Origin: an uncultured Spirochaetales bacterium
GTDB lineage: Bacteria; Spirochaetota; Spirochaetia; Sphaerochaetales; Sphaerochaetaceae
DNA length: 64,000 nt
NCBI GenBank assembly: GCA_949282255.1
Contig: CASDPA010000001.1
Coordinates: 230,896 to 294,895, forward strand
Direction: 5' to 3'
The notes under the pieces were generated by a model. It saw only the letters and a program-made list of their open reading frames with translations. It searched no databases and was not told where the DNA came from. The position numbers and the translations under genes were made by a program. Each line of letters opens with the position of its first letter. Position 1 is the stretch's first letter. Shown here one piece after another: positions 45,001 through 53,088 of this stretch.

Positions 45001-45532
45001 ACCAATATATCCTTTCAAGGGCCTTCTGATAGTTTTTACTTTCCTGTTCCTTTGATGGCTGGATGAACTCTTTCGAGTTCCGTGCCTGGGGCTGCATCAA
45101 TAGTTGAAGGATTTCCCCGGCCAAGCAGGCGGAAGTGCAGATCAGATCCTCGCTGTGGGCCCTGAGAACCTCGTCATCAATCCTTGGCTTATAGTAAAAA
45201 CCTTCTTTGAAGGCGATGGCATTAAGCTCCATGAGATTGTGATAGCCTTTATCACTCATTGCCAAAAGGATAAGGTGGTAGTATTTGTTGTTTGGATCTT
45301 TCGACTTTCTGTCGGTTGGGTTCACATAGAACTCGCATCCTATGATCGGATTGATTCCCGCGGCTTTGCATTCCTTATAAAAATACAGTGCGCCATACAT
45401 GTTCCCATGGTCGGTGATGGCAAGGCTGCCCATCCCGCATTCCTTGGCTTTTTTTACGTATTTGGATATGGTGGCCGCTCCGTCAAGAAGAGAAAAATCG
45501 GTATGGTTGTGCAGATGTACGAATTCACTCAT
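42083..45532 (-). CDS. dnaE: DNA polymerase III alpha subunit
   Basis: The 1149-residue replicative polymerase has an N-terminal PHP domain starting FVHLHNHTDFSLLDG at residue 4. The polymerase catalytic block MPDFDIDFCFERRGEVIDY lies near 410 with GPGRGSGAGSLVAYSI near 373. The finger and helix-hairpin-helix region contains GFNKSHAVAYSIVAYQTAYL near 760, and a C-terminal OB fold starts near 985. It synthesises DNA within the replisome. Its ATG overlaps the stop of a 16-codon leader frame (ATGA) and has no good SD of its own. It heads the operon running to the thioesterase. Confidence 0.96.
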   Translation of the reverse strand: MSEFVHLHNHTDFSLLDGAATISKYVKKAKECGMGSLAITDHGNMYGALYFYKECKAAGINPIIGCEFYVNPTDRKSKDPNNKYYHLILLAMSDKGYHNLMELNAIAFKEGFYYKPRIDDEVLRAHSEDLICTSACLAGEILQLLMQPQARNSKEFIQPSKEQESKNYQKALERIYWFKSIFKDRYYIELQDHGLAEQKYTNPILVRLAKEADVPIICTNDIHYIEKDDANAQDTLLCIGTNAKKMEENRMRFPNSEFYFKTQEEMENLFSWCPEAVENTAKLASRCNIDIFFPGPILPKCDIPAPFTTEAEYLVYLANDGLRKRYEVVTETLQERLDYELGVIIKMDFPGYFLIVRDYIAWAKAHDIPVGPGRGSGAGSLVAYSITITDVEPMKYNLLFERFLNIERVSMPDFDIDFCFERRGEVIDYVTEHYGKDRVGQIVTFGTLKAKAVVKDVARVLDIPFDEATKICSLIPEDPKMTIERALKEEEKLREYQKRGGVYSELFETAMKLEGLHRHTSLHAAGVVIGRDTLEHYVPLCCDAKTGGIATQYTMKQIEDCGLVKMDFLGLKTLTLIKHTVDLIKMSNPSFDINKIDEEDEKTFKMLGEGDSACVFQFESQGMRRILKRAQPSNIEDLVALNALYRPGPMQFIDQFIDSKHGIIPIKYPDPSLEDVLKTTYGVIVYQEQVMQVAQIIAGYSLGQADILRRIMGKKQADKLAEELVKFREGAIKRGYTAEHAEEIFHILEPFAGYGFNKSHAVAYSIVAYQTAYLKANYPTEFLAANLTNEMNNPDKFREYLNLAPQINIKILPPSINKSLTYFGVSEGNIVYGLAGIKNVGASIVDVIVQEREANGPFKSFMDFLSRMPESPNTRLLESLIKAGTFDELGVNRATLIANLDEALNYDKATREITAGGQMSLFGEEEPVMNSFNMRFVEDWSKEEKLKNEKEMLGFYISGHPLDAYEEKIKECVRVRLDHLEDVPLSKSTPLIALVTSSRMIKFGDNKKMGVYNLQTKDGEIEATAFQKVYDQIASKVEVDGIYAFKGIFRYKGDMLGFIIDDVVDPATLVPENINSISIVLKESKIMEEGYLTELKSTLENQSGEIPVHLILQEQKKDIKLGFDMRMSYSSDNIKELKELGIVESVRIY

Positions 45533-45579
45533 TGATATCGATGATGGATGCTCCCGCTAAATGTGGGAGAGGAACACAT
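45529..45579 (-). CDS. Candidate 16-residue leader peptide coupled to dnaE
   Basis: An ATG at 45579 lies three bases after a strong AAGGAGG and opens MCSSPTFSGSIHHRYQ, ending in a TGA that overlaps the dnaE ATG in ATGA. dnaE itself lacks a ribosome site, so ribosomes finishing this frame could restart on dnaE. A CTCCC-N9-GGGAG hairpin lies within the frame. The coding potential of so short a frame cannot be judged alone. Confidence 0.45.
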   Translation of the reverse strand: MCSSPTFSGSIHHRYQ

Positions 45580-45627
45580 CTTCCTCCTTATATGTCAGAT
45601 AGGACGGCATGAAGCGTATTAAACAGG

Positions 45628-46557
45628 CTAGAGCCAGTCCAGATAATCTTTTTTCCTGTCATTTGTCAACGGGCTGGTAAGCGCATTGATGTTCAGGTCG
45701 TTGATGATCTCGTTGATCATCCCTCTCGTTCTGGTTCTCTGTAATGGTGAAATGCCGGGAACCAGGTTTTCTGTCATTTCAAGAACAGCATTTCCCAAGC
45801 TCGCAGTTTCCGCTTTATCCAATGGAAACCTCACGCTTGAGATGAGATTGTCCAGATCCCTGGAACAGGCAAAACCGAGATTGGGGTAGGTGATGGCGAT
45901 TCTTGCGTCGTTGACTATGTCCTGCTCCGGATTTCCAACAAAAGCAAGAGAGACCATTTCTCCCATATCCTTCATGAAGGGGCCGGAACTCAAGAATCTT
46001 TGATAGCTTTTGTTGTTGAAAAGTATTCTTATCCTTGATATCAGAAAAAGGCCGTCGATGTCTATCTTTCCATTCTTGTCGAAAAGGCTGGATAGTGGCA
46101 TCCATTTTGAACGCATCCTTTTCTTTTTCATGTATTTTATCTCACATGAGGTGTCCAGAATGGCAAGGGTGCCTGCAATCGATGATCTGAAACCTCTTGT
46201 GGCCAATGCCCCTCCGACGGTTATCCTGTCTGTGATCAACATCCCACCAAGGCTTTTGATATTGTCTACAAGCACTTTGGGCAGTATGGTCCTTCCTGTC
46301 TGAAGTATTTCGTTCATGGTGACCATGGCCCCGAATTCGGCGATCCTGTCGTTTCTTTGGAACCTGTGCAGTTCTTCTATGCCTGCCAATGATATGATCT
46401 CTTCATTCGTCACACGGCTTGGATAGGAATCGGGTATTGCCATTATGTACGAGCCCATCGCCCAAAGTGTCGAAGTAGGGTAATGTTGCACGATTGCCGC
46501 ATATTCGCTGAGATTGGACGGGGTATGTATGTTGGGTGATCTAAGACCTTCGTGCAC
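45628..46557 (-). CDS. FAD-binding subunit of a xanthine dehydrogenase-like (molybdo-flavo hydroxylase family) complex
   Basis: The 309-residue protein resembles the medium FAD subunit (XdhB/CoxM). The N-terminal part STLWAMGSYIMAIPD replaces the usual glycine-rich FAD loop, and ITDRITVGGALATRG near residue 110 matches the second FAD motif (typically IGGN). CO-dehydrogenase-flavoprotein C-terminal features are weak. It uses a GTG start at 46557 after CAGGAGG, overlapping the 2Fe-2S gene by 17 bases. The divergence from the canonical loops leaves FAD binding unproven. The complex would carry electrons from the large subunit to an acceptor. Confidence 0.75.
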   Translation of the reverse strand: MHEGLRSPNIHTPSNLSEYAAIVQHYPTSTLWAMGSYIMAIPDSYPSRVTNEEIISLAGIEELHRFQRNDRIAEFGAMVTMNEILQTGRTILPKVLVDNIKSLGGMLITDRITVGGALATRGFRSSIAGTLAILDTSCEIKYMKKKRMRSKWMPLSSLFDKNGKIDIDGLFLISRIRILFNNKSYQRFLSSGPFMKDMGEMVSLAFVGNPEQDIVNDARIAITYPNLGFACSRDLDNLISSVRFPLDKAETASLGNAVLEMTENLVPGISPLQRTRTRGMINEIINDLNINALTSPLTNDRKKDYLDWL

Positions 46558-47020
46558 GTCTGCGCCTCCTGATTTCGATTGCGACCTGTACGACTTTTAT
46601 TATATCCTCGGTATCCATGCAGTTGCAGTCCATCAGTTCCATTTCCTTTTTGATGTCGTTCTCGTCTTTTTCGTTCATGCTTACAAGAGATTGGATCAAA
46701 AGCGTACGGGATGCAAAGCATGAGGGGCATGGACTGGCCTTGACTATGGAATATGCCTTTTCTATATCCTGATAGTCTTTCGTCGTTTGGAAGCTTTCAA
46801 GAGTGACTATGTTCTTGCCCCTGATCTCAAAAGCGGGAACAAGGCACGAGAGGACTGCTTTTCCTTCCAAGAGAACCACGCATTTTCCGCAGAAGCGGCC
46901 GTTGCAGCAGCTTTTTATGGATTCGTTATGTATGTTTTCCATAAGGATCATGGATAGGGGTTTGTTTGAATTCAGCGATAGCGAAAGGGTTTTACCGTCT
47001 ATGATGCAATCAACCTTCAT
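46541..47020 (-). CDS. 2Fe-2S subunit of a xanthine dehydrogenase-like complex
   Basis: The 159-residue small subunit has a plant-type ferredoxin site (SCCNGRFCGKC near residue 41, followed by a further Cys in AVLSC). Its C-terminal helical 2Fe-2S domain has CPSC near 98 and the CxC of MDCNCMDTED near 133. Both cluster sites appear intact. AAGGAG precedes the ATG at 47020, which overlaps the end of the large-subunit gene by 11 bases. It passes electrons between the molybdopterin and FAD subunits in the family. Confidence 0.88.
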   Translation of the reverse strand: MKVDCIIDGKTLSLSLNSNKPLSMILMENIHNESIKSCCNGRFCGKCVVLLEGKAVLSCLVPAFEIRGKNIVTLESFQTTKDYQDIEKAYSIVKASPCPSCFASRTLLIQSLVSMNEKDENDIKKEMELMDCNCMDTEDIIKVVQVAIEIRRRRRARRS

Positions 47021-49013
47021 CTTTTGTTCTCCTTGCCGCAAGTATTTCTGCAGAGCTTGTCGGCAGGTGCATGCTCTTGTTCCCCATCGCCTGCCTGAAC
47101 GCGCTGGTTATTCCGCTTAAAAGCATCGCTTTTGTGACCGATTCGATCGCAGCAATGCTTTCTGTATCCCGTCTCCGGAGAGATATGTGCATCTGGAAAT
47201 CCTTGCTGACGGATATCCCGTTGAAGCTTAGTAATTTCAGTATGTTCTGTTTGATCGAATTCACCATGGAACTTTCATCGATTATGAATCCGATGCTGTA
47301 TTCGGCCCATATTTCTTCCACAATTGGATGGTAGTCATATTCCGAGATGCTCACTTCTACGGCCATTGCTGCAAATGAGCCTTCGTCGAACTCGCATGGG
47401 AAATAACGGTTTTCGATATCCACCAAAAGGGAAAAGGGCGGTTTTTCTGTTTCTTTCAGCTGCTTGAGCTTCTTGGCGGCAAGCACAAGCTGCTTTGAGA
47501 AATTGCATATCAGCCGCGCAAGGATTTTGGGCCCCGAATCAGGAGTATCTTGGTTCACCGCCGAGAATAACACATCTTCGTCCTTTGCAAGCCCCATCGT
47601 ATCTTTCACAAGCTTCTTCCAAAATTTTGCAAGTGCTCCCGAGGGGACTGCGGAAGTGCTGATTAAAACCGTGTTTTTCTGGGTATATGTAAGCTTTGCC
47701 TGAAATTCGTTTTCGCTGATGAAGGAAGTGGAGAATCCTGCAATTCCTATGCCAGAGGAAATTGCAATTCCCCTTGAATAACCTATTAACGAAGGATCTC
47801 CCTTTTGCAGGGAGTAGGAGCTCCATTTCCTGTCAAAAGAGGATTTTTCCCCAACAGATAGAAGTAGCTTCTTTATTTCAGCCATTTCCACTGCAGGAAG
47901 ATAATCGGTGAACTTCCTTTTCTCCTTGTATGCCATAAGCCGGAATTGCAGAGGACTGATATCGTACATACGGGCTATTTCGTTTTCATGATATTCCGTT
48001 GCAGCCAAAGCCTCGCTGTATCCTAAAGAGGAAAAAAGGAAAGAAGGGTATTGCGGAGTGCATTTTATCCTCACCTTCACCCTGAAGGCCTGTAGCGGAT
48101 AGGAAGGGATGAGGCCCGTGATCGCCTGTCTCTGGTATTCCCTAAAAAGGACGGGGTATGCTCCGATATCCACAGTATGCTCGACTTCTTCCGCTATTGG
48201 TTTTGCCTCTTGGCTGAACCATGTGGTGCGCTTGGTTTGTATCAGACCTCTTCTGTTGTGCGCCCTGTCCCTGAGCTGGATCGGACCTTTTGTTTCTATA
48301 CAGGCGATGGCGGCAAGAGCGGAAAGCCTGGCCGGTTCGAGAAGATACTCATCATTTGTCGGCCCTCCCTCCAGGGCGTGCACCATTATTTTCTTTTCAT
48401 CCAAAGCGGTGGACGCGGCCACTGTTTTTTTCACGAACGCAGGATACTGTGTGGGCACCTTTATGTGCATCAGCCCGCCTTCCAGCCAAGCTTCTGCGGT
48501 AAAAAGCTCATATGGCGAGCTGACTATCGGATCCAGGCGGAATTCGGTTTCCATTTTCCTGTAGTCATCTTTCTTTATGGCTGTTTCCTGGCTTTCTGAT
48601 CCCCCTTCCTTTGTCTCCGGCACTTCTTCTTTTATCTCGGAATCGTTTTTGAAATCCTGGATACGCCCCCAGCCGTATTCATCAAATGGCATTTCAAGCC
48701 CCTCTGACGGCTCTTCCTTTTTCTCTTCCGAGGTGATCATCCTTTCTGCTATTATTGCAGACTCGTAGTCGGGTGCGAAAATGGCGCAAAGTGGATTTCC
48801 AGCATATGCTTTCTCATCTGAAAACAGCAAAGGCATCGGAGTTCCTAGGAAATTCATTTCATTTTCGCCTGGAACGGCGTCCTTTGTAAGTATGTAAAAT
48901 TTCGGATCAAGCTCTGGAAGCCTGATGTCTGAAAGAGTGGTTTCCCTTGTGGGAGCATGGTATATTATACCATATCTCATGTTCAGTCTTGGAACGGCTG
49001 TCTTTTCTGCCAT
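47010..49013 (-). CDS. Divergent molybdopterin-subunit-like protein (xanthine dehydrogenase family)
   Basis: The 667-residue protein is shorter than the usual 750-plus residues. It keeps family traces such as FRVKVRIKCTPQYPSFLFSS and the order of an aldehyde oxidase/xanthine dehydrogenase large subunit. I cannot find the canonical GGGFGGK and C-terminal GVGEPP blocks, the latter carrying the catalytic Glu. A glutamate/lysine-rich insertion (residues about 95-145) is unusual. Function as a Moco enzyme is therefore doubtful. The ATG follows TTGAGA-17-TATCTT by six bases without an SD, so the operon mRNA is probably leaderless. Confidence 0.68.
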   Translation of the reverse strand: MAEKTAVPRLNMRYGIIYHAPTRETTLSDIRLPELDPKFYILTKDAVPGENEMNFLGTPMPLLFSDEKAYAGNPLCAIFAPDYESAIIAERMITSEEKKEEPSEGLEMPFDEYGWGRIQDFKNDSEIKEEVPETKEGGSESQETAIKKDDYRKMETEFRLDPIVSSPYELFTAEAWLEGGLMHIKVPTQYPAFVKKTVAASTALDEKKIMVHALEGGPTNDEYLLEPARLSALAAIACIETKGPIQLRDRAHNRRGLIQTKRTTWFSQEAKPIAEEVEHTVDIGAYPVLFREYQRQAITGLIPSYPLQAFRVKVRIKCTPQYPSFLFSSLGYSEALAATEYHENEIARMYDISPLQFRLMAYKEKRKFTDYLPAVEMAEIKKLLLSVGEKSSFDRKWSSYSLQKGDPSLIGYSRGIAISSGIGIAGFSTSFISENEFQAKLTYTQKNTVLISTSAVPSGALAKFWKKLVKDTMGLAKDEDVLFSAVNQDTPDSGPKILARLICNFSKQLVLAAKKLKQLKETEKPPFSLLVDIENRYFPCEFDEGSFAAMAVEVSISEYDYHPIVEEIWAEYSIGFIIDESSMVNSIKQNILKLLSFNGISVSKDFQMHISLRRRDTESIAAIESVTKAMLLSGITSAFRQAMGNKSMHLPTSSAEILAARRTKDEG

Positions 49014-49019
49014 ATATTG

Positions 49020-49048
49020 AAGATACCATAAATAGTTGGGGTTCTCAA
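49020..49048 (-). promoter_or_regulatory. Promoter giving leaderless mRNA of the molybdo-hydroxylase-like operon
   Basis: On minus, TTGAGA (49048-49043), 17-nt spacer, TATCTT (49025-49020), six bases to the ATG at 49013. Confidence 0.6.
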
Positions 49049-49252
49049 TAAAACGGAATCTGAAATATATGAAATTACGAACAGGGCCATTAAGATTTTA
49101 AACATGACGATTTGTTATTATGATTGCTTATCATGGGTTGTGTTGAAGATTATTGGACATAAATCTGCATATAAGGACATTGATGTAAATTTTATCTTTA
49201 GTTTTTGTGAATCGGTGCAGGGATTAACCATATAATAATTCAAACAAAAATG

Positions 49253-49261
49253 TGTTATATT
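49253..49261 (+). promoter_or_regulatory. Extended -10 promoter of ligA
   Basis: TGT followed by TATATT (49256-49261), seven bases before the ligA ATG. The -35 region is poor (TAATAA), as expected for an extended -10 promoter. No SD precedes the gene. Confidence 0.5.
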
Positions 49262-49268
49262 TCAATTC

Positions 49269-51365
49269 ATGGACATAAAAGAAAAAATCGACGGACTCGT
49301 TGAACAGCTTATAAATTACCAAAAGGCTTATTATGTCGATGGCAAGCCCCTGGTCAGCGATATGGAATATGACAGGCTTTTTGACGAGCTTGCAAGATTG
49401 GAGAAGGAAAATCCCTCTCTTGTGCGTCCCGACAGCCCGACAGTCAGGGTCGGCTCGGATCTCAGCAATGATTTTCCAGAAGTCGAGCATACGATACCGG
49501 TATTGAGCCTTGACAAGGCTTATTCCAAAGACGAGGTGCTTTCGTTCATTGACAAATGCATTCGTAAGGAAACTTCTTCCCTCACTTTTGTGGCAGAGGA
49601 AAAGATAGATGGTATCTCCATGGTCCTTTATTACGAGGATGGAATCCTTTCCCGTGCGGTTACCAGGGGGAACGGAACAGTCGGAAATGATGTGACGGCA
49701 AACATAAAGACAATAAAAAGTATTCCTCTTTCCTTACCGGAAAAAATAGATATCGCGGTTCGTGGAGAGGTCTTTTTGAAAAAGAAGGATTTCGAAATAA
49801 TAAACAGCAGGGAAGAGGATGAGGATAAGAGAGCAGCCAATCCCCGTAATCTGGCTGCAGGAACGGTCAGAAGACAGAAAAGCGAGGAAACTGCGCGTAT
49901 CCCGCTTGATATGTTCATCTACGAAGGTTTCTGGAGCAACAAGGACCTCACTCCGAAAGATCATCTGCATATCTTGAAAAAACTCAAGGATCTTGGATTT
50001 AAAATCAATACCCATATGTCCTTTTTTGCGCACGATAGGAAAGAGGCGGAAAATGCGCTGAAGCAATCCGGGCTGGAAGGCAAAGCGTTTGCTTTCAGCG
50101 AAATGGCAGATTATATCGCATTCAAAACAGGAGAAAGGAAAAGTCTCGAATGGGAGATCGATGGCCTTGTTTTCAAGATCAACGAGCTTGAAACAAGGGA
50201 GAGGTTCGGTTATACGGAGCATCACCCGCGTTGGGCGATCGCCTACAAATTCGAATCCCCCCAGGCTGTTTCCAAACTACTTGGGATAACCGTGCAGGTG
50301 GGGCGCACTGGCAGGATAACCCCTGTTGCCGAACTTTCTCCGGTTCCTCTCGGAGGCTCTGTCATACGCAGGGCCACGCTTCATAACCAGGAGTATATAG
50401 AATCATTGGAGCTTGCAATCGGCGATACTGTTTCAATTGCGAAAAGAGGCGATGTGATTCCTGCCGTGGAGGATGTGATAGAAAAGAATGAAGAGGGCAA
50501 TACGACCTATGAGATCCCTTTGATCTGCCCATCCTGCGGCAGCACATTGAAAAAGGATGGCGCTCATCTTTTCTGCCAGAACCGCGAATGCCCGGAGCAG
50601 GTCAAGGGCCTTTTGTCGTTCTTCGCTTCGCGCAACCAGATGGATATAGAGACATTGGGGCCGAAGACAATAGAGCTTTTCTATCAAAAGGGAGTGCTGC
50701 GCAGAATTGAAGATATCTACAGCGCCGATTACCATGCTTTGGTCGGCATGCCCGGTATAGGAGAGAAGACAGTACAGCAGATCATCCGCTCTGTCGAGGA
50801 GTCGAAAACAAGGCCGTTCAAGACTGTTCTTTCTTCTCTTGGAATAAGCGAGCTTGGCAAAAAAAGCGCGGAAATGCTGATTTCCGGCGGATTCGATTCG
50901 ATAAATAAGCTGAGGAGTGCCAAAGAGGAGGATCTTATCAAGATCCCTGGAATAGGTGAACGTACTGCCAAGATTATAGTGGATGCCTTTAAGGATGGGA
51001 TTCTGCTTTCAACCATCGACAAGCTCTCTTCTTATGGTTTGCATATGTCTCAGGACGAGGATGAAAAGGAGGATAAGCTTGAACAGACTCTATCAGGAAC
51101 GGTTTGGTGCGTTACCGGAAGTTTTGTCCATTTCAATCCTAGATCAAAAGCCCTCGAGGAAATTGAAAAGAGAGGAGGAAGGACGGTTTCCAGCGTTACT
51201 GGGAAAACTACTCATCTGCTAGCCGGCTCCGGAGGAGGATCGAAACGTGCAGAAGCGGAAAAACTCGGAATTGAGATCGTGGATGAGTCTGCTTTCCTTG
51301 TTATGCTGGGAATTGAAGCTGATCGTAAAGAAGTGGAAAAGGATTCTCAACTTGAGCTTTTTTAA
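49269..51365 (+). CDS. ligA: NAD-dependent DNA ligase
   Basis: The 698-residue ligase seals nicks in replication and repair. The Ia domain is at the N-terminus (YYVDGKPLVSDMEYDRLFDE). The adenylated lysine is in FVAEEKIDGISMVLYY near residue 113. RAANPRNLAAGTVRRQ near 188 and the OB fold (VQVGRTGRITPVAELSPV near 343) follow. A four-cysteine zinc motif CPSCGS...CQNRECPEQ lies near 420-440, helix-hairpin-helix repeats near 495-590 and a BRCT domain near 612-690. Motif I has Glu-Glu in place of the usual Glu-Pro before the lysine, a small change. It probably starts on a leaderless mRNA. Confidence 0.96.
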   Translation: MDIKEKIDGLVEQLINYQKAYYVDGKPLVSDMEYDRLFDELARLEKENPSLVRPDSPTVRVGSDLSNDFPEVEHTIPVLSLDKAYSKDEVLSFIDKCIRKETSSLTFVAEEKIDGISMVLYYEDGILSRAVTRGNGTVGNDVTANIKTIKSIPLSLPEKIDIAVRGEVFLKKKDFEIINSREEDEDKRAANPRNLAAGTVRRQKSEETARIPLDMFIYEGFWSNKDLTPKDHLHILKKLKDLGFKINTHMSFFAHDRKEAENALKQSGLEGKAFAFSEMADYIAFKTGERKSLEWEIDGLVFKINELETRERFGYTEHHPRWAIAYKFESPQAVSKLLGITVQVGRTGRITPVAELSPVPLGGSVIRRATLHNQEYIESLELAIGDTVSIAKRGDVIPAVEDVIEKNEEGNTTYEIPLICPSCGSTLKKDGAHLFCQNRECPEQVKGLLSFFASRNQMDIETLGPKTIELFYQKGVLRRIEDIYSADYHALVGMPGIGEKTVQQIIRSVEESKTRPFKTVLSSLGISELGKKSAEMLISGGFDSINKLRSAKEEDLIKIPGIGERTAKIIVDAFKDGILLSTIDKLSSYGLHMSQDEDEKEDKLEQTLSGTVWCVTGSFVHFNPRSKALEEIEKRGGRTVSSVTGKTTHLLAGSGGGSKRAEAEKLGIEIVDESAFLVMLGIEADRKEVEKDSQLELF

Positions 51366-51424
51366 TCCTTGGTGTATCTTTCGGAAAAAAATGTTTTTAA
51401 CGCCATATGACGGAGGTCCCTGTT

Positions 51425-52723
51425 ATGAATGTTTTGGCAAAAGAACTCAACAATGTATTGGATGGTACCGTGGTTTCATCTTTCCTTTCTTCCACAGGAA
51501 GAAGGATGTATTTCCCCAAAGGGATTGTCGCCCAGTCGGCAGAAGCGGGAGAGAAGGCTAAAAAGTATAATGCGACGGTAGGCCTTGCGACCAAGGATGG
51601 CGAGCCCTTGCATATGAGCGATATATATGACAAGTTCGTTCCAGGAGCTTTCAGACCCAAGGATATTTTCAACTATGCCCCAGGCGGCGGAGATAAGGAG
51701 CTTAGAGTCCTTTGGAAGGATTTCATGCTCAAAAAGAATCCATCCCTTGATGGAAAGAAATTTTCCGATCCTCTTGTTTGTTCTGGTTTGACCCATGTCA
51801 TAAGTATTGTTTCCACCCTTTTTGTGGATCCAGGGGATGAAATTGTTTGTCCCAATCTTTTTTGGGATAACTATGAGTTGATTTTCTCCGATCTTGCAGG
51901 TGGAGTCCTGATCCCATTTGATTTCTTCTCCCCGGATGGGCATTTTAATACGGAAGGTATGAAGAAGGCACTTCTTTCGTGCAAAGGTGATGTTGCCCGC
52001 ATCATTTTGAATTTCCCAAACAATCCCACAGGCTATTCACCCTCCAGAAGCGAGGCTGACGATATCGTAAAAGCCTTGAAGGAAGTGGCGGCTACAAAGA
52101 AAATCCTTGCTATTCTCGATGATGCTTATTTCGGGCTTTTCTATGAGCAAGAGACAGAGAAGGAGTCTCTTTTTGCAAAGCTTGCCGATGCCGATGATAA
52201 CATTTTTGCCATAAAGGGCGATGCCGCCACAAAAGAAGACATGGTGTGGGGATTTAGAATCGGTTTCATTTCCTATGCTTCCAAGTGTTTTGACGATAAA
52301 GCCCTCGATGCACTTACCAAAAAAACGCTCGGTGCAATAAGATGCACGGTCTCAAATTGCGATCGTCCCGGACAGAGCTTGCTGGTAAAAGCGTTGAAAG
52401 AGGGAAAATCTGTCAATAAGGATAAAGAAACGCTCTTTAATGAGATGAAAATGCGTTATAATACCTTTAAGGAAGCTCTTGAACCGTACAAGGAAAGCAA
52501 AGTCCTTAAGCCTTATCCGTTCAACAGCGGTTATTTCATGGCTTTTGATACTTTTGGCCGAAGTGCGGAGGAGCTTAGGACCTATCTGTTGGAAAAGTAC
52601 CAGGTTGGTGCGATAAACATAATGGATAGGACTTTCCGTGTGGCATATTGTTCTGTTGAGAACGATAAGATCAAGGACCTTGTCGCTTTGATTTATAAAG
52701 CGGCGGAGGAGTTATGGAGCTGA
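51425..52723 (+). CDS. Class I/II PLP-dependent aminotransferase
   Basis: The 432-residue enzyme transfers amino groups using pyridoxal phosphate. NYAPGGGDKELRVLWKDF near residue 82, LNFPNNPTGYSPSRSEAD near 195 and LAILDDAYFGLFYE near 228 are fold-I motifs. The PLP lysine is in the GDAATKEDMVWGFRIGF block near 272. The substrate (aspartate or aromatic amino acids) cannot be assigned. GGAGG lies 8 bases before the ATG at 51425. It overlaps the next gene by 10 bases, forming an operon with the winged-helix protein and pfk. Confidence 0.9.
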   Translation: MNVLAKELNNVLDGTVVSSFLSSTGRRMYFPKGIVAQSAEAGEKAKKYNATVGLATKDGEPLHMSDIYDKFVPGAFRPKDIFNYAPGGGDKELRVLWKDFMLKKNPSLDGKKFSDPLVCSGLTHVISIVSTLFVDPGDEIVCPNLFWDNYELIFSDLAGGVLIPFDFFSPDGHFNTEGMKKALLSCKGDVARIILNFPNNPTGYSPSRSEADDIVKALKEVAATKKILAILDDAYFGLFYEQETEKESLFAKLADADDNIFAIKGDAATKEDMVWGFRIGFISYASKCFDDKALDALTKKTLGAIRCTVSNCDRPGQSLLVKALKEGKSVNKDKETLFNEMKMRYNTFKEALEPYKESKVLKPYPFNSGYFMAFDTFGRSAEELRTYLLEKYQVGAINIMDRTFRVAYCSVENDKIKDLVALIYKAAEELWS

Positions 52724-53088
52724 AGGTGAAGATCTATCTCTCCGATGACAGTGGAGAGAAGTTCATGGGTATCGGGGTTATTTGGCTTCTTGAGGAGGTC
52801 GGGAAGGCCGGCAGCCTGAGAAGGGCATCCATCAATCTCGGCATATCCTATACCAAATGCTACAACATGGTAAAAAGGGCTGAGGAAAATCTTGGCCGTG
52901 AACTTATTGACCGTAAGAAAGGAGGGGCTTCCCATGAAGGAGCCACCCTTACGGATTTTGCAAGGGAATTTATTTCACTTTATTGGGATTTTCAGAAAAG
53001 GGCGAAGGAAAAGGTTGAAGAGGAATTCGTCCTTTTTGGAAAAGATCTTGAAGGTCTGAAAAGGAGATTTGAAGAAGATGCAGTATGA
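52714..53088 (+). CDS. ModE/LysR-type winged helix-turn-helix protein (no effector domain)
   Basis: The 124-residue protein resembles the N-terminal domain of ModE (IGVIWLLEEVGKAGSLRRAS then LGISYTKCYNMVKRAEENLG near residue 35-65, wing with DRKKGGASHEGATLTDFARE). There is no molybdate-binding (MOP) or LysR effector domain. GGAGG precedes the ATG at 52714, and the gene overlaps both neighbours. Stand-alone domains of this kind regulate diverse genes. A link to molybdate is only suggested by the molybdo-hydroxylase-like operon 5 kb upstream. It may instead control its own operon. Confidence 0.82.
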   Translation: MELKVKIYLSDDSGEKFMGIGVIWLLEEVGKAGSLRRASINLGISYTKCYNMVKRAEENLGRELIDRKKGGASHEGATLTDFAREFISLYWDFQKRAKEKVEEEFVLFGKDLEGLKRRFEEDAV

